The notes beneath the pieces are model-generated. The model was not told the origin of the DNA, ran no database searches, and worked only from the letters and a program-made list of their open reading frames with translations. Below are positions 32,670 to 44,740 of a stretch of 64,000 bases of DNA, one piece after another; position 1 is the first letter of the stretch; each line of letters opens with the position of its first letter. Made by a program: the position numbers and the translations under genes. The stretch lies in NCBI GenBank assembly GCA_021234155.1, contig JAJEKV010000011.1, forward strand, positions 5,783,132 to 5,847,131. Direction: 5' to 3'. Source of the stretch: Isoetes taiwanensis. Its lineage: Eukaryota; Streptophyta; Lycopodiopsida; Isoetales; Isoetaceae.

Positions 32670-35419
32670 GGTTACGTGTGAATATAAGCCTTCAATTTAG
32701 ATCTGTTATGGTGTTGTCGGTGATACGTTACCGTTTCTACAGTAATTTGATCATTTTTATTACCCTAAGAACCAAAGAAGGTTATGCATGAAAAGCCTAG
32801 TTGAAACGAAACTGCAGCGAAATTGAAGAGCTGATCTGCCATTTTCAGTGTTCGCTTTTATAAAGCCCGAAGCGAGTGTTTCTAAGGCTGGTCCGACTTT
32901 GTAGCTGCTTGCTATTGCAATGCAAATGCATTTTGATAAAAGCCTGAAGTAGTGTCTCTAGTAGATGCAGGGATGCCGTGAATAGCATAAGCAAATGAAC
33001 CCATAATGCTTATACACAAAAAAAAATAAATATCATTGCTCCAATGCCAAGACAATACTTCCGATATAAAAGGAGAGGTCATTTTTGATATGCCTTCAAC
33101 TTAGCCAAACAATTCTATGCTACGTTTTGCATTGGACAAATGCATACATATGGTGTGATGATGTAGCCGCTTCCAAAAGAAAAATATACCCACTTAATGA
33201 TTTAAATATCTTACATGGACTTAACTATTTTGTTTTCTATCTTGTAGTCACGTGGTTAGATAACCATGTTATATAGTGCAAATCCCAACCAAATTGCATG
33301 GAGTTGAAAACCTTTTAACTTTATTATGGAAATGGAAAAGACATTATTCAAGAGCCTTAACATATAGGATTACCTATATCTATTTATCTATATCTTATCT
33401 ATTTATTTGCTTTGGGGTTTAAGTTCGTGTCCCATATTTTAAGGTTTCTTATATATTTATTTCTAACCATGATGCATCATGCCTACACCAAATGCATGCC
33501 TGATAATAAGAATCCCCACTAGATGGTAAAGTAGTATTGATCGAACTAAATGCCTAAGCCATTTCTAAATTAAACATGTTAATACTTAATAATGGGTCTC
33601 AATGTGGTTTGATATACTTTATATATTGGTATATCGAATTCATTATATCGGTTGCCCTCATGTTTTATTTAAGGCTCATGACTCATAATCCAACATGCAC
33701 CCCAGTATGTTTTGTCAAGTTGTCGTGAGCATGACCCTAGGTTCGTAATAATCTCAATTGTTCCTACTAGCATTGATGCCTTGCAATTTGTTGAATAAGG
33801 CATGTTCTAGGTAAATAGTAATCTTATACACATCATGGACTTATAGCACAACACCTAAATAATGGACATCCCAAAGTTTTTTCTTGGCATTTACTAAGGT
33901 TGCAACAATGTGCCTTTTGTGTTGAAAAGAAAATCTCCCTATAGACTATCGTAATTAAATTGATAAACCCATTTTTGTGCTTGTGTTTAGATTATGTGCT
34001 TACAAAACATTTGTTTCAACAATCACTTCAAGCACTTGCTATGAATATTAGCCTTTTATAAAGATTCGCCTCATGAACTACAAAATTTTTGGAGATTGGT
34101 TGAACTTTCGCCAAATGTGTTACCCTTGTTTGAGAAATATTCGCTAAAATTTTTACATCTCCCAAGACTAGAAAAAAATTAGACACAACACTAGTCGTGC
34201 TTCATTCTTTGGGGTGCCTCGCCATCATGTTTATCGGAGAATTCTTGGCTGACAAATGCTAGCGATCGAGCATCCCCTTTTGGGTGCTTCAACTCTTTGT
34301 TGGCGCGTCAGTTTTCAAGTTATTACCATTCTAGTTCGTGCGCCGCAGGCATTTCTCGAGAAAACCCGGAAGAAGGGGGGGGAGTGATCCCGATAAGAAG
34401 CTGTTGCCAGTGATCTCACCTTTGCTTAGCCTACTTGGCAGAGAATTCATCTTTTATCTTGTATTCTTTATTGTTCGTTTTGCTCTCGACCATTGTCTAA
34501 TTTCGGAGCATTTTTTTAACCTTTTTAAAACTTCTACCCCTATTATAGGAAACCAATTTGTACTCAGTGTTTCAAAAAGCTCAATGAGAACAACACTTCA
34601 GGGCACCTAGTTATATCATAGGACCCATTCTTGTAGGACCCATCTCAAGAATGATCATTTTTCACAACATAATGGTTGAGAAAGGATTCGTGAGTGTTCC
34701 CATCAATCTCCCTTTTCACACCATACCGTGTCGGCCTAAAGGTGAGCAAATAAGAAAGAATTGTGTCTGATGCTATATAAATGAGAGGGTTGAACATCTC
34801 TATAATACTTTTTTCAAAACATCTCATCTAGGCCTAATGCTTCATGTGTACTTGATAGGCAACAGAGATCTTATTCAAACTTGTGGAGAAGATTATGCAA
34901 GACAAAAAGATAAAAAAGCCCCACAAGGACATGCTCAAGCTCTTGGCCATCACAATGGTCTCAAATTCACAAAAGAATAGCTTCGAGGAGCAATGACGCT
35001 TGAAGAATGGCGATCTATCTGTGTTGTGAGCCTAGCTCATTGATCTTCGACCACAGAGGTACAAAATGAGTGGTGCAAATTTTACAAAAAGAACGAATGG
35101 TCGTGATTGATGTCCCGTGACACGGAAAAAATCGAGCCCTTTTTCAAGTTTTCATTTTCAAATTTTGCGTCAGTTAGGGCAGTGTCGTTAAAAAACCCCA
35201 CCTACGTCTTATGTTTTGTACACGTTCATAGAAAACCTTAACGCACTGGTCCTCGGTTTTCCACGTTCAATCTTGACCGTCGAATGGACAGCTGTTATCA
35301 GCTAGTAACACTCCTGTTCTTGAAAATTTATGGAGACAGTCCCGTAACAGCCTAGGGTTTTCTCTACCCTTCTCTGCATCTGCCATAACACCCTAGGATC
35401 TTCTGAACGCTTCGCTGCA
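32670..35419. other. Intergenic DNA and hAT 3' flank
   Basis: AT-rich; no gene recognised. The likely right end of the hAT element falls at about 34128. The ORFs present are under 95 codons without motifs. Confidence 0.55.
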
Positions 35420-35670
35420 GCTTTGCCGGAACAGGATTGGGCTTCCCTTGCAAGCAAGCTACGCCGGAACAGGGTTGGGCTGCAGCTTTGCCGGAACAGG
35501 GTTGGGCTTAAAGCCCCTGCACTACTGCCACGATTTCAAAGAAAACACCTGCGCCCTTGCTTCCGGCAGACCTGCGCCCTTGCTTCCGGCCCCTGCTTCC
35601 ACGATCTGGTGCTACTTCTGGCCCCTGCTTGCTTCCTCGATCGATCTGGCGCCTTGCTTCTGGCCCAAGG
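35420..35670 (+). repeat. GC-rich short repeats downstream of the LRR-Roc-COR gene
   Basis: TTGCCGGAACAGGRTTGGGCT occurs three times between 35421 and 35510, and CTGCGCCCTTGCTTCCGGC twice near 35550-35600 with looser copies after. Low-complexity local duplication; no coding evidence. Confidence 0.7.
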
Positions 35671-35918
35671 TGCAAACCCTCGGACCAGAGCGTTAAGGGA
35701 GATAACGCCCTGGGCCGAGGGCGTTATCTACCCCTTCACAACATACCCACTTTATCAATATTCTCTGCATCTCCTGCAGCACGTCAATAGATTTTTCATT
35801 TTCCCATCATGCCATTTGCTTCCATTACTACCTCTGTGCAATACAATCTTTTTCAGCTGTGCTCATACATTGACTACCCTAGTGTTGTGTGGATAAAATC
35901 CAGATCGCATTTTGCACA

Positions 35919-38900
35919 TTACAAATGCAAATCTTGATTAACTGTGGGTTCAAATGGCTTCGAGTGGCTGCTACACAAATATCTGAATCCAGTGGGTGTG
36001 TGCATCCTACGAAGACCAAAATTCTGCAGAGATATACGTTTACCCTGTAGGGTATGCTGTAAAAACTCCTTGAGCACTAAGGGATCAGGTCTAGCATCCC
36101 AATCTTTTTTCAATTCTGTTTCCAAATCTGAAGAAAATTCTTTGAGAACCTCTGGAAGTATTGCTTTCTGTATCACTGCTGACCCAGTAAATAATGGAAG
36201 CGGGCAAGCATTTGTAGTCAAGCCAGCTGCTGCCATTTTTGTTGCAAGAGCAAGAATCTGCAATGCTGGCGCAAGCACAGGAGCTGCCTTCACTGCCCAT
36301 TGTCGTGTTAACTTGAACTCGAAACCTTTAGCTCTAGCATCATCCACTGCATGTGCCCCCATTTCCCATTCACACATAAAGTGCAAAACAACTTTCTTTT
36401 CAAACAACGCGGACAATTTTGTCACAAATTGATGCTTGCTCTTCAGACATGGAAATTTTGGAAAGTCTGGATCTACCAGGTTCATAATCTTCAGCATTTT
36501 GCTTGTCATTTTTGAGCTCCAAAGTTGTACATCCTTTTCCAAATTGCCCAGTTCCTTTTTTATTTCTTCCATTGACATTTTTAGTTCTTCCTGTGACATT
36601 TTTATTTCTTCCACTGACATTTTTACTTCTCCAATTAACATTTTTATTTCTTCATTTGACTTCAGTAGTTTGCTAGAGCCAGTCACCTGATCCTTAATCT
36701 TGCCTCCTAGTTGGAAAAGTTTGCTTAGATATGCGAATGGAATTCTCCGGCTTCCATGACTTCTCGAGCATTCTGGTATTGTTATTTCAATATCAAGTTC
36801 AAATTCCTTAATGACTTCTTTACTTATGTTCAACAAGTGAACATTGATTTCGATTGGTGAAAGCAATGCTTTAAGTTCTGTGGACCTGCCATTGTGCCAC
36901 TTGTGTGTATATTTTACACCATACTCTGATAACTCTGCCATTATCACTGACAAAAGTTCAGTATCAATATCAAGAGGACATAAAGATTCCACTGCGCCAC
37001 TTCCAATGACCTTTTCGCACAGCTCAATTGTTGGACAAACAGAATCAGCATAGCAAATTTCATGGATCTGATTAATGATGCGGGCAAGGATAACATGCTG
37101 ATTCAAGTCATGTATTTGTTCCTCCGGAACTTTGAACATGATATCTATCCATTGTTTATTATCCCATCCTTGACCTTCCTCTTTGCTGTCAATTCTCACA
37201 ATAATTTGGATATTATTTTCAATTAACTGTATCCATGTTGATCCCATGTTGCACAAGCTCTGTCTAGACTGTAGTTTTCTGAACAATTGTTGTGGAATTG
37301 ACATAGTCTCCTTATCTGCACACTCCAATCTTCTTCCCCAAAATACTTGTTTATCTGTGGTATCTTGATGCCATGTGACTGATTCTGAGATAGCAATTGG
37401 AAGGAAAAACTCATTTGGTATGTTGCTTAAATCCCCCTCCCACGCTTTATCTTTAGGACAGATAACGCCAGCAATGCAGAGACAATGGATTAGTTTGTCC
37501 ACCAAGTTGGCTTGCACTTCCCTTTCATCTTTAAGTCTCACAGCAATATCTTCTTTTCGCATGTAGGCATGTCTTACCCCTTCTAAATAGTGTGCAAGGT
37601 GTGCAAAGAACTCAAGGGCTAAAACAACAATTCCAGTAGTGGGATGATACACTACATAGCCACTGGAGTCTAGAAGTTGGAGTGCTGTTTGAATGCTCAA
37701 GTCAGAAACTTGAAGATTGCCATGTTTTTCTTCAAATTGTGAAACTAATTCATCAAATGCCATTGCTGGAAATGACTGCTGCTTATTTTTCCACAATTGT
37801 GGCAGCAAATGCAGAAGGTCAAGACAGATTTTGGGCATGAGGAACTCGTCAGTTTGCAGCTCCTGAAACAAAGTTTGCATTCTATCTTTGATCTTCTCGA
37901 CGCCGGGGCTGTTACCTTCAATGGTTACAAACAAATTATCGTTTCCATCATTGGAGGCACCAAAATCAATCACCTGTTCAAACTTTTTAATAGGAATTTG
38001 AACTCTTATTCTTGCTGTTTCCTTTAAACTTGCCATTGCCGCAGTCGTCTTCTTTCCTTTCAGAGATGGTTTGGAACAGTATTTTTTAAGGAAATCTAGA
38101 CATAGCATCACTTTTGGCTTAGGGCCATGGTAAGTGCTGGATAACCGTATGGATTTCAACCAGTAATCAAGTTCCATAAGAATTCCACGTTGTCCATCAT
38201 CCAGAGGAATGCTGCAAACCACTAAAAACAAACTGTGTCTAGGCCTGGCAGAAAAGAAAGGGAAGTAACCATCTGTATCCTGCACATCTACAAGAAGAAG
38301 TTTTTTCAAATTTCCACATTCATTGAGTAGGGTTAACCTGAGATCCCTAAGCCCATCCATCATTGTCTTCTTCTTGGCAAAAAGACGCCATGGTTGTTCT
38401 AAAATGCTGTTGATGATTTTCTGCTTGGCAACAGTGGATGTGGAATGTCCACACACGAAGAGCTTGGCAGTATCTGGATTTACTCTCTCTAAGTCCGAGA
38501 GCTGTCCATCAAAGATGGCTTTATTGCGTGATATTAGAGAAGCAATTGTCTTCGCAACTTGTGGCCTGGAACTAGAACCTTCAATATACAGATATCTTAG
38601 ACAAGACCAGTAGCAGGAATCTAATGTGGACAATAATTTCTTACTAGCTGCATCTTCCTGGAGATAATCTTTCTGATTTGAATACAGAGATAGACTCTCT
38701 AATTTGCAGGTTTGCAATGACTCTACAATCCCACTTACATCATTTTCTGTGGGCGCATCAATGCTCAGTTTCTTCAATCGACAACGTGGATCTTTCAACG
38801 TTTCTGCCATATCTTTTACTCCATTACCTGCCCTGCAATTGGTGAGGTACAGCCTCTCCAAATTATTATGCTGCTTCAAAGACTGGGCAATAGCTATTGT

Positions 38901-39893
38901 TCCAATTTCCTTTATGCCCTGATTAAATGAAAGGTCCAGTTCCTTCAAGACGCCATTCATACATTCTGCAATGCACCTTGCTCCTTCATCCGTTATTTCA
39001 TTCTCTCTTAGTGACAGCACCTCCAATCGAGAATTTGCATTTTTTAGCACTTTCTGAAAACATTTTGCACCTTCATCTCCAATGTGATTACTTTCCAGAA
39101 CTAGTTTTCGCAACCTGGACCTGGTATTACTTTCAAGCGCATCTGCGAGCGATTTTGCCCCTTCATTCTCGATATTGTTTCTCAGAAGATCTAGCTCCTC
39201 TAATTTACTATGGGGTTTTTTTAGAGCTATTGCAATAGATTTTACTCCTTCATCTCCTATTCGGTTAAACTGTAGTGATAGCGAACGCAATATACTGTGA
39301 GGAGTTTCCATTGCTTCTGCGAGCAATTTCACTTCTGGGTCACCAATTTCGGTTTCAGAGAGAATTAGCTCTTGCAGCTCACTAACTGAACTTTCCAAAA
39401 CTTTTCCAATGTGAAACATATGCGTGCAACTTAATCTGAGGCAGCTAATAGCTAGAATTTGCAAAGTAGAGTGCTGTGTTTCCAGAAACTCTTTAAACAC
39501 ACTATTCTCGGTCAATTGCTCGTCATAGGAATAAGGGACGACAGATTTATAATTACCTCTGAGGGTCAGCTCCATTAATTTCAAGTTAATACTCCTGGAC
39601 GCATCTAAAAGAGAGGCCAAGGGCGACAATCCTTGCTCCACGACCCCATCCACGGTCAAGCATGTATGAGATGATGCATTACAGAGTTGACTCAGTGATT
39701 GGAGCTGATCCACGGAATTGTCTTGATCAGTATGCAAAGAAAGCCGGTCTATTTTCAAATCGAGATCCGTCCATGACCCCGCGTTGCTTGGACACAATGT
39801 AACGTCTTTCCAGTGGGATTGCCCTTTGTCTTTCAGCATATCTCCAAAGGTTTTGCTACTGTCAAGGTAATGATAAGAGTGCAATTCTGCCAT
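35919..39893 (-). CDS. LRR-Roc-COR (ROCO / TORNADO1-like) protein, degenerate P-loop
   Basis: One uninterrupted frame; the first ATG is at 39893 (start MAELHSYHYL), giving about 1324 aa, close to plant TORNADO1 (about 1380 aa). The frame is open a further 25 codons upstream but without an ATG. Residues about 120-480 are ribonuclease-inhibitor-type LRRs (LRSLSLQFNRIGDEGVKSIA, LRKLVLESNHIGDEGAKC). A Roc-like segment follows (KLFVCGHSTSTVAKQK); its Walker A lacks the GKT/S lysine-threonine pair, and the G3 DxxG is replaced (DVQDTDGY). A COR-like region (about 660-1000), a short coiled coil of EEIKMS repeats (about 1060-1100) and a C-terminal helical domain complete it. GTP hydrolysis seems unlikely; a scaffold role in signalling or growth is inferred. 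Confidence 0.85.
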   Translation of the reverse strand: MAELHSYHYLDSSKTFGDMLKDKGQSHWKDVTLCPSNAGSWTDLDLKIDRLSLHTDQDNSVDQLQSLSQLCNASSHTCLTVDGVVEQGLSPLASLLDASRSINLKLMELTLRGNYKSVVPYSYDEQLTENSVFKEFLETQHSTLQILAISCLRLSCTHMFHIGKVLESSVSELQELILSETEIGDPEVKLLAEAMETPHSILRSLSLQFNRIGDEGVKSIAIALKKPHSKLEELDLLRNNIENEGAKSLADALESNTRSRLRKLVLESNHIGDEGAKCFQKVLKNANSRLEVLSLRENEITDEGARCIAECMNGVLKELDLSFNQGIKEIGTIAIAQSLKQHNNLERLYLTNCRAGNGVKDMAETLKDPRCRLKKLSIDAPTENDVSGIVESLQTCKLESLSLYSNQKDYLQEDAASKKLLSTLDSCYWSCLRYLYIEGSSSRPQVAKTIASLISRNKAIFDGQLSDLERVNPDTAKLFVCGHSTSTVAKQKIINSILEQPWRLFAKKKTMMDGLRDLRLTLLNECGNLKKLLLVDVQDTDGYFPFFSARPRHSLFLVVCSIPLDDGQRGILMELDYWLKSIRLSSTYHGPKPKVMLCLDFLKKYCSKPSLKGKKTTAAMASLKETARIRVQIPIKKFEQVIDFGASNDGNDNLFVTIEGNSPGVEKIKDRMQTLFQELQTDEFLMPKICLDLLHLLPQLWKNKQQSFPAMAFDELVSQFEEKHGNLQVSDLSIQTALQLLDSSGYVVYHPTTGIVVLALEFFAHLAHYLEGVRHAYMRKEDIAVRLKDEREVQANLVDKLIHCLCIAGVICPKDKAWEGDLSNIPNEFFLPIAISESVTWHQDTTDKQVFWGRRLECADKETMSIPQQLFRKLQSRQSLCNMGSTWIQLIENNIQIIVRIDSKEEGQGWDNKQWIDIMFKVPEEQIHDLNQHVILARIINQIHEICYADSVCPTIELCEKVIGSGAVESLCPLDIDTELLSVIMAELSEYGVKYTHKWHNGRSTELKALLSPIEINVHLLNISKEVIKEFELDIEITIPECSRSHGSRRIPFAYLSKLFQLGGKIKDQVTGSSKLLKSNEEIKMLIGEVKMSVEEIKMSQEELKMSMEEIKKELGNLEKDVQLWSSKMTSKMLKIMNLVDPDFPKFPCLKSKHQFVTKLSALFEKKVVLHFMCEWEMGAHAVDDARAKGFEFKLTRQWAVKAAPVLAPALQILALATKMAAAGLTTNACPLPLFTGSAVIQKAILPEVLKEFSSDLETELKKDWDARPDPLVLKEFLQHTLQGKRISLQNFGLRRMHTPTGFRYLCSSHSKPFEPTVNQDLHL

Positions 39894-39968
39894 TGGAGAA
39901 GATCTGCAACTGTCTTTAGAGGATCTTAATTCCAAGATCTCAAGAAATTGCACTAAACATTTTGGCAC

Positions 39969-41311
39969 AAAAACACAAGAAAGTGGGATGTTGTCAATGA
40001 TCTACTCAAATTGTGCCAATTCAAACACGCCAAGATCATGAGTCGTGACGCAGGAAAGGTAGGCCCTCTACAAGCCCCCACTAAATGGAAAATGAGTGGG
40101 AGTTTAGCTTTTAGGTGATATCACTATGAAGATTTTAGCCCATCTCACATCATTCCTCCAACATGTTAAGGATCTGAAGGAAAATAAACAAATGGTTCAA
40201 CATATTAAGAATCTGAAGGTAAATACCCAATAGTTTATATGCAAGTAATAAACAAATGATTCAGGTTACTGTAAATTATCTAGAGTAAAAGCTTCTCTGC
40301 CTGGTATGGTGGGGCCGCTAGTAACTGGAGAAGCATCCGGAATACAAAGAACTCCATAGCCATAGTTATCCATTAGCCATAGTCGGAGCAGAAAGGTAAT
40401 GTTTTTGTCATGTGCTTTCTGAAGCCAAAGCCCGAGCACAAGCTGTTCTAGAGCATCGGGCTTATGACCCATTCCAGCTCTTCATAAAAAACTCCGCCAT
40501 AGCCGCTGAGGAACACCATTCCTTGCTACCCCTCTCCCTTGATCCGGCGAAAAAAAGAAGTGGGTTCTGCTGTTCTGTTGTCCATCTCGGATCTGGATTT
40601 TGATCCGGCCATTTGCTTTGGGTTTCTTCTTCGCTCTTCCAATCCTGCTTGATAAATGCACGTTTTGGCTCCGAAACAAGGCAAGCCCACGCCGGTTGGC
40701 CTTGTGTCTGATACTAGCTTTGGCATGTGCTTTGGATCCAAGAAGTCGGCCACGCAGTTTGAGGGATTAAACGGCCAAAGACACGCCTCTGCTCTTCCTC
40801 AAACAAGTCTGCATCACCGTTGCTCTTCCTCCACATATCACGCCATAGTTGCTGCCTAATCCCGGTTAGACATAGCCAGAGCTTGCAATTAAGCCGCTTG
40901 TTTTGCTCTTATTTCAGTGATGTCATTCAAATCCTCGTTGCCAGAATTGGATGCGAACGGCACAGCTCTCTGGTGAAAGTTCTGTCTCGCGGCTTACCAC
41001 GTGGCGGTATTTGATTCGTAATCTGAACCATTGGTTTATTACTTTTTGGGTTGCCCGAACACCAAACCGTTGCTGGTGGGCTGGAAAAATATTCCTAATT
41101 GTACAGCCGGATGACGGCACCTTCCGGGGAATATGCTGCCTCCAACAATATCATAACTGGGTCAGATTTTTGTCCGGTGGTGTCGTTTGCCCCAATTTCC
41201 AGGAATGCTAATTTTTGGGATCCTTGTGGATAACCGTCGCCGCAGGTGAAGCAAACTCGAAGATTTTCAGAAAATGATAGAATTGAGATGAGCTGCAGCC
41301 TCCCCAGTTAT
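39969..41311. other. Intergenic DNA upstream of the LRR-Roc-COR gene
   Basis: Holds the presumed promoter of the minus-strand gene; I see no convincing TATA box. ORFs of up to 86 codons show no motif. Confidence 0.5.
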
Positions 41312-41423
41312 GATATTGTAAGGGTAACACAATTGATCCACGATTCCCGGTTGACAGCTCCCGGCCTCCGCCGGTCGCTGCCAAACCGGGAATCGTGTCT
41401 CAATTGTGTTACCCTTATACAAT
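41312..41423. repeat. Long inverted repeat, about 41-bp arms
   Basis: GGGTAACACAATTGA and CACGATTCCCGGTT on the left are mirrored by AACCGGGAATCGTG and TCAATTGTGTTACCC on the right, with a GC-rich loop of roughly 30 bp. Only one or two mismatches in each arm. A foldback MITE or a small-RNA precursor. Confidence 0.8.
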
Positions 41424-44400
41424 CCAGGCCGCTAGTCTACAGTCAACAAGGGGTCAAATTGGCCCATTGAAATAGGAGCACAACTTGCCCACGAACCATT
41501 GTCCAAACCAAAATACGGGTGGCCAGCATACAAATACAGTACAAAAACATAAGCCATTACAATATCAGAACAAAAGCATTTCTTGCATCGTCGGCCCTCT
41601 CACAAATAGGATGCCATGAAGCCAAAGCATGAGGGAGAAGAATCAAACACAACAGAAACAGAAGCGTGAGGGAAACTCTAATCTGAAATACAGTCCTCTG
41701 TCAAATATGAACAACATAGGCGGAAGCCTTGGAGATGCCTATGGGCGTAATTTGCCCTCAAAACAGACGCCTGTTCCAGCAATCCAGCAAAGCGAAGCAA
41801 TTTTACGCCATATTTTGGCTTCTAAAACTAAAAACACTCCTTAAGATCAAAGCGAGAGGCAAACCGCTTAAAGCCGTCCGGCGTTCCTACCGTCCATTGC
41901 TCTAATTTTGATCCGAGATTCTTAAGGAAATTAATAGAATCACAGTTTGCCAGGCTTCATGAACGATAATGTAATCCCAGTACTCTGTTTTTTTGTCACA
42001 ATCCTTTCTCCCGACACCTGCAGGGGACGATACAAAGCGTTGCCGACCCAACCCAGGCATCTGTAGCAGATCAGCTTCGTGCTCAACCCGCCACCTGCAA
42101 CAGCCGGAATTGGCAAGCCCATGGCCGGCTACCATCTGTCTAGCCCACACGCGCACTGTTATCCCCAATTCAACCTTCGAAATCAGGAAAATACGGCTTC
42201 TTCCCCTAACTGAGCTGCCAGCGTCAGCTTTCTACCTCTGGAGCTACGAATACAGTAAAAAACCATTACCAATCTTAAGTTATAAATATACGAAACTTGA
42301 TCGTGCAAACATTAATACCAATTGGACGGTTTAGATGGTAAACCACCAGCGTTGAGTGACGTAAGTGGGTGTCGTTTACATTCGAGTTATCCTGCATTAG
42401 CGGGTTATCCTGCCATCGAAACCAAAAATTTATGTCAGGAGCACTTCTTGCACTTTGCAGACCACAAATCTCTTGAGAGGTCTCTTGACATTTTCACCTT
42501 TCTTTTTTTAAGAGAATATATTAATCTAGGGATGCCATGTTTTTCTAGGTATAAGCCAGTATATGCCCAGAATATGCCACAAACTGCTTCAAACCCATGT
42601 TGGCTGTAAATTGTCGGTCGATTGTGTTGCTAGGCAGCGACACTGAAGATCGGCTAACCGGTGCTCCTTGCTTGAAATGTGATTCCACAATAAAGAGGCC
42701 GCAGATATTAAAGCTAAGAAAGCCTCTTACAGTTGCTTGTGCAGCTGGGGGAGATGCAGAAGAGCAACAGATGCAAAATTGTAAGGATATATTCAAGGAA
42801 CATAATATATTGTTTTCTAATTTGGTAGCGAAGAAGGAAAGACCTTATTTCTAAGGACATTGGATATGTTTCCTTCCAGGGCCGTTAATTGTGACATTAT
42901 AATTTTGAATGGTTTGGTATGTTGCTAGTTATTCGATGTTGTTGGCTCAAGTGCCTTTTCTATGACTATATAAGTTTGCTGGATGTGTCGTATAATAAAA
43001 GATAATAAGCAAAGGGTTGCTTCTAACTTAACCTTAATGACCTCAACCATAAGTCTAACCTTGCATCAAGGCATCTTTGCACTTTTCCCCGAAGAATTGC
43101 TTTTCTTTCGGTTTTTAACTTAAGAAGTGTGTGACCTTTTATTTCTAAAGATTAGCAACACACAATCCCCCCACCCCCTCCTTCCTCCCTTTTTTTTTCA
43201 ATTTAGGGTACATTAGACATATGATGATGTGGAAATATTGATCTTTTATCCCATTTCTCGTTAAAAATTGTAGATTCAAATGAATACAAATTCCTAAAGG
43301 CAAAAAAAATAGGTTACTTTGTTAAATTTACACTTGCTATTTGATATTTGGGGATGTAATATTCCTGCGTATCTTTAGGGTATATTATGTTTATAGAATT
43401 GCCAAACTTTTGAATTGCAGTGCCACCACGAAGTATGAGCCTTGAAAGGGCAAGTGGAATTGTGTCAAAGCATAGGAAGACAGCATACATGGTGCATGAT
43501 AAGTTATAAAACTATCCTCCATGGAGTTGGAACTTAGTTAGGAAAAGAGTAGAAGACATTGTAATAGTAGGATTGTATCGGCTTTGCGAAGTCTTTTTTA
43601 AAGCATGGCTTGTGTCTAATAAAGAATAGTATCTGGTATGACATTCAAGGTTTTCCATTAAACATATATTGGTTACCTACATATGGCACGACATTGCACC
43701 ATTCTAAAATGTTTCATTTTTAGCCATCTCTGGATATACGAATTATTAACAGTTAAAGGAGATGAAGTGCCACCTTCGATCATGTAATAGAACCCCCGTA
43801 GCAGCTTCAAAATATGGTGCACATAGTACTCAGAAGGCACATAAGATGATCAATTATCTTGCTTTTAGCATTTGGAAAAATAACAAATAAATCAAGCACT
43901 CAAAAAGCTAATTTGGTCAACAAATATAACCGATCATAAACATGCATATATGAAATGCAAACAAAGGCATAATACAGATCTGGCAATGGGCTTCTCCATT
44001 TGAGCTGTAAAAATAAATAAACATGCTGGAATGGCTCAATTTAACTTAAAACTTTGCAACTATGATAGAGCAAAGTACTACTTTAGCATCCTGTTGCATC
44101 AATGTGCTAAGTTCATAACTGTTTTTTACTGTCTAAACATGACAAAAAGATGTACGTATGACAATAAGGCATATAGAGATATTTTCAGGTGAAAAAATTA
44201 TGGCAAAGTAAATTATCTATAATGCTGGTAACATAGGCAACCAAATTCACAAAAATCTAGAGGCTTACCTCTTCTCAAGTACGAAGTTTGCAGTTGCATG
44301 TAAACATATTTCATATGAACTGGCAGAATCCACAAAACCCATTGATATGGTACCTCAATTTTAAGGAAAAAAAGAAAAACTACAAATAACTAGTCTTTTA

Positions 44401-44674
44401 TGACCGTACTTTTGATTGTGCTGTATAATTCATCCAGGATTCTAGAGCCACCTCATGATCTATACATTATCTGTTGATGCTGCTGACTATTATGGCAGTG
44501 GAAAGCTATATGAATTTCAATGAAAGTACCAACACCATAGAAAATGCAATACATCTAGGCAGATGAGGAGCATTATGGGCATAAGCGACTTATGACTTTT
44601 CCTAACCTTGCTTAATTGGTTTACATTGTTTTTCACTCTGCCTCTTTGTCAGCATGCTTGTCCATCTATCCGTA
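41424..44674. other. Intergenic DNA, no supported gene
   Basis: Frames at 41993-42334, 42322-42609 and 42597-42854 are open but short and unrecognised. The rest is AT-rich with many stops. Confidence 0.5.
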
Positions 44675-44740
44675 GTAGTTCTAGAAATCGTGTTTTCCTT
44701 CGTTTCACCGAATAGAAGGAAAACAAAGTTCTAGAACTAC
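44675..44740. ncRNA. Candidate small-RNA hairpin
   Basis: GTAGTTCTAGAA with GTTTTCCTTC on the left arm pairs with GAAGGAAAAC and TTCTAGAACTAC on the right; about 28-bp imperfect stem and short loop, the size of a plant miRNA precursor. Expression is unknown and a foldback MITE is equally possible. Confidence 0.35.

Larger units (their letters stand above)
27884..34128 (+). mobile_element. Probable autonomous hAT element (boundaries tentative)
   Basis: Around the intact transposase gene lie hAT-like end sequences: GGGCGAATATTCGCCAAAAG at 27892 and, at the far side, TTCGCC with TGTTACCCTTG ending near 34128. The left side shares TTCGCCAAAAGGCTA and, some 60 bp on, ATGAAAAAAATAAAA with the MITE at 12486-13179, which has clear hAT ends. 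I could not find a matching 8-bp target duplication, so exact ends are uncertain. Confidence 0.4.

Noticed and set aside
26373-34128. hAT element starting at CAAGGG (26373) and ending CCCTTG (34128)
   Set aside because: Only seven terminal bases match and the flanking 8-mers differ, so I kept the tentative left end near 27884 based on sequence shared with the MITE.
27122-34655. Direct repeats near 27122 and 34606 as LTRs around the hAT gene
   Set aside because: Similarity is limited to about 35 bp around CATAGGACCC; neighbouring sequence does not align and no primer site or polypurine tract exists.
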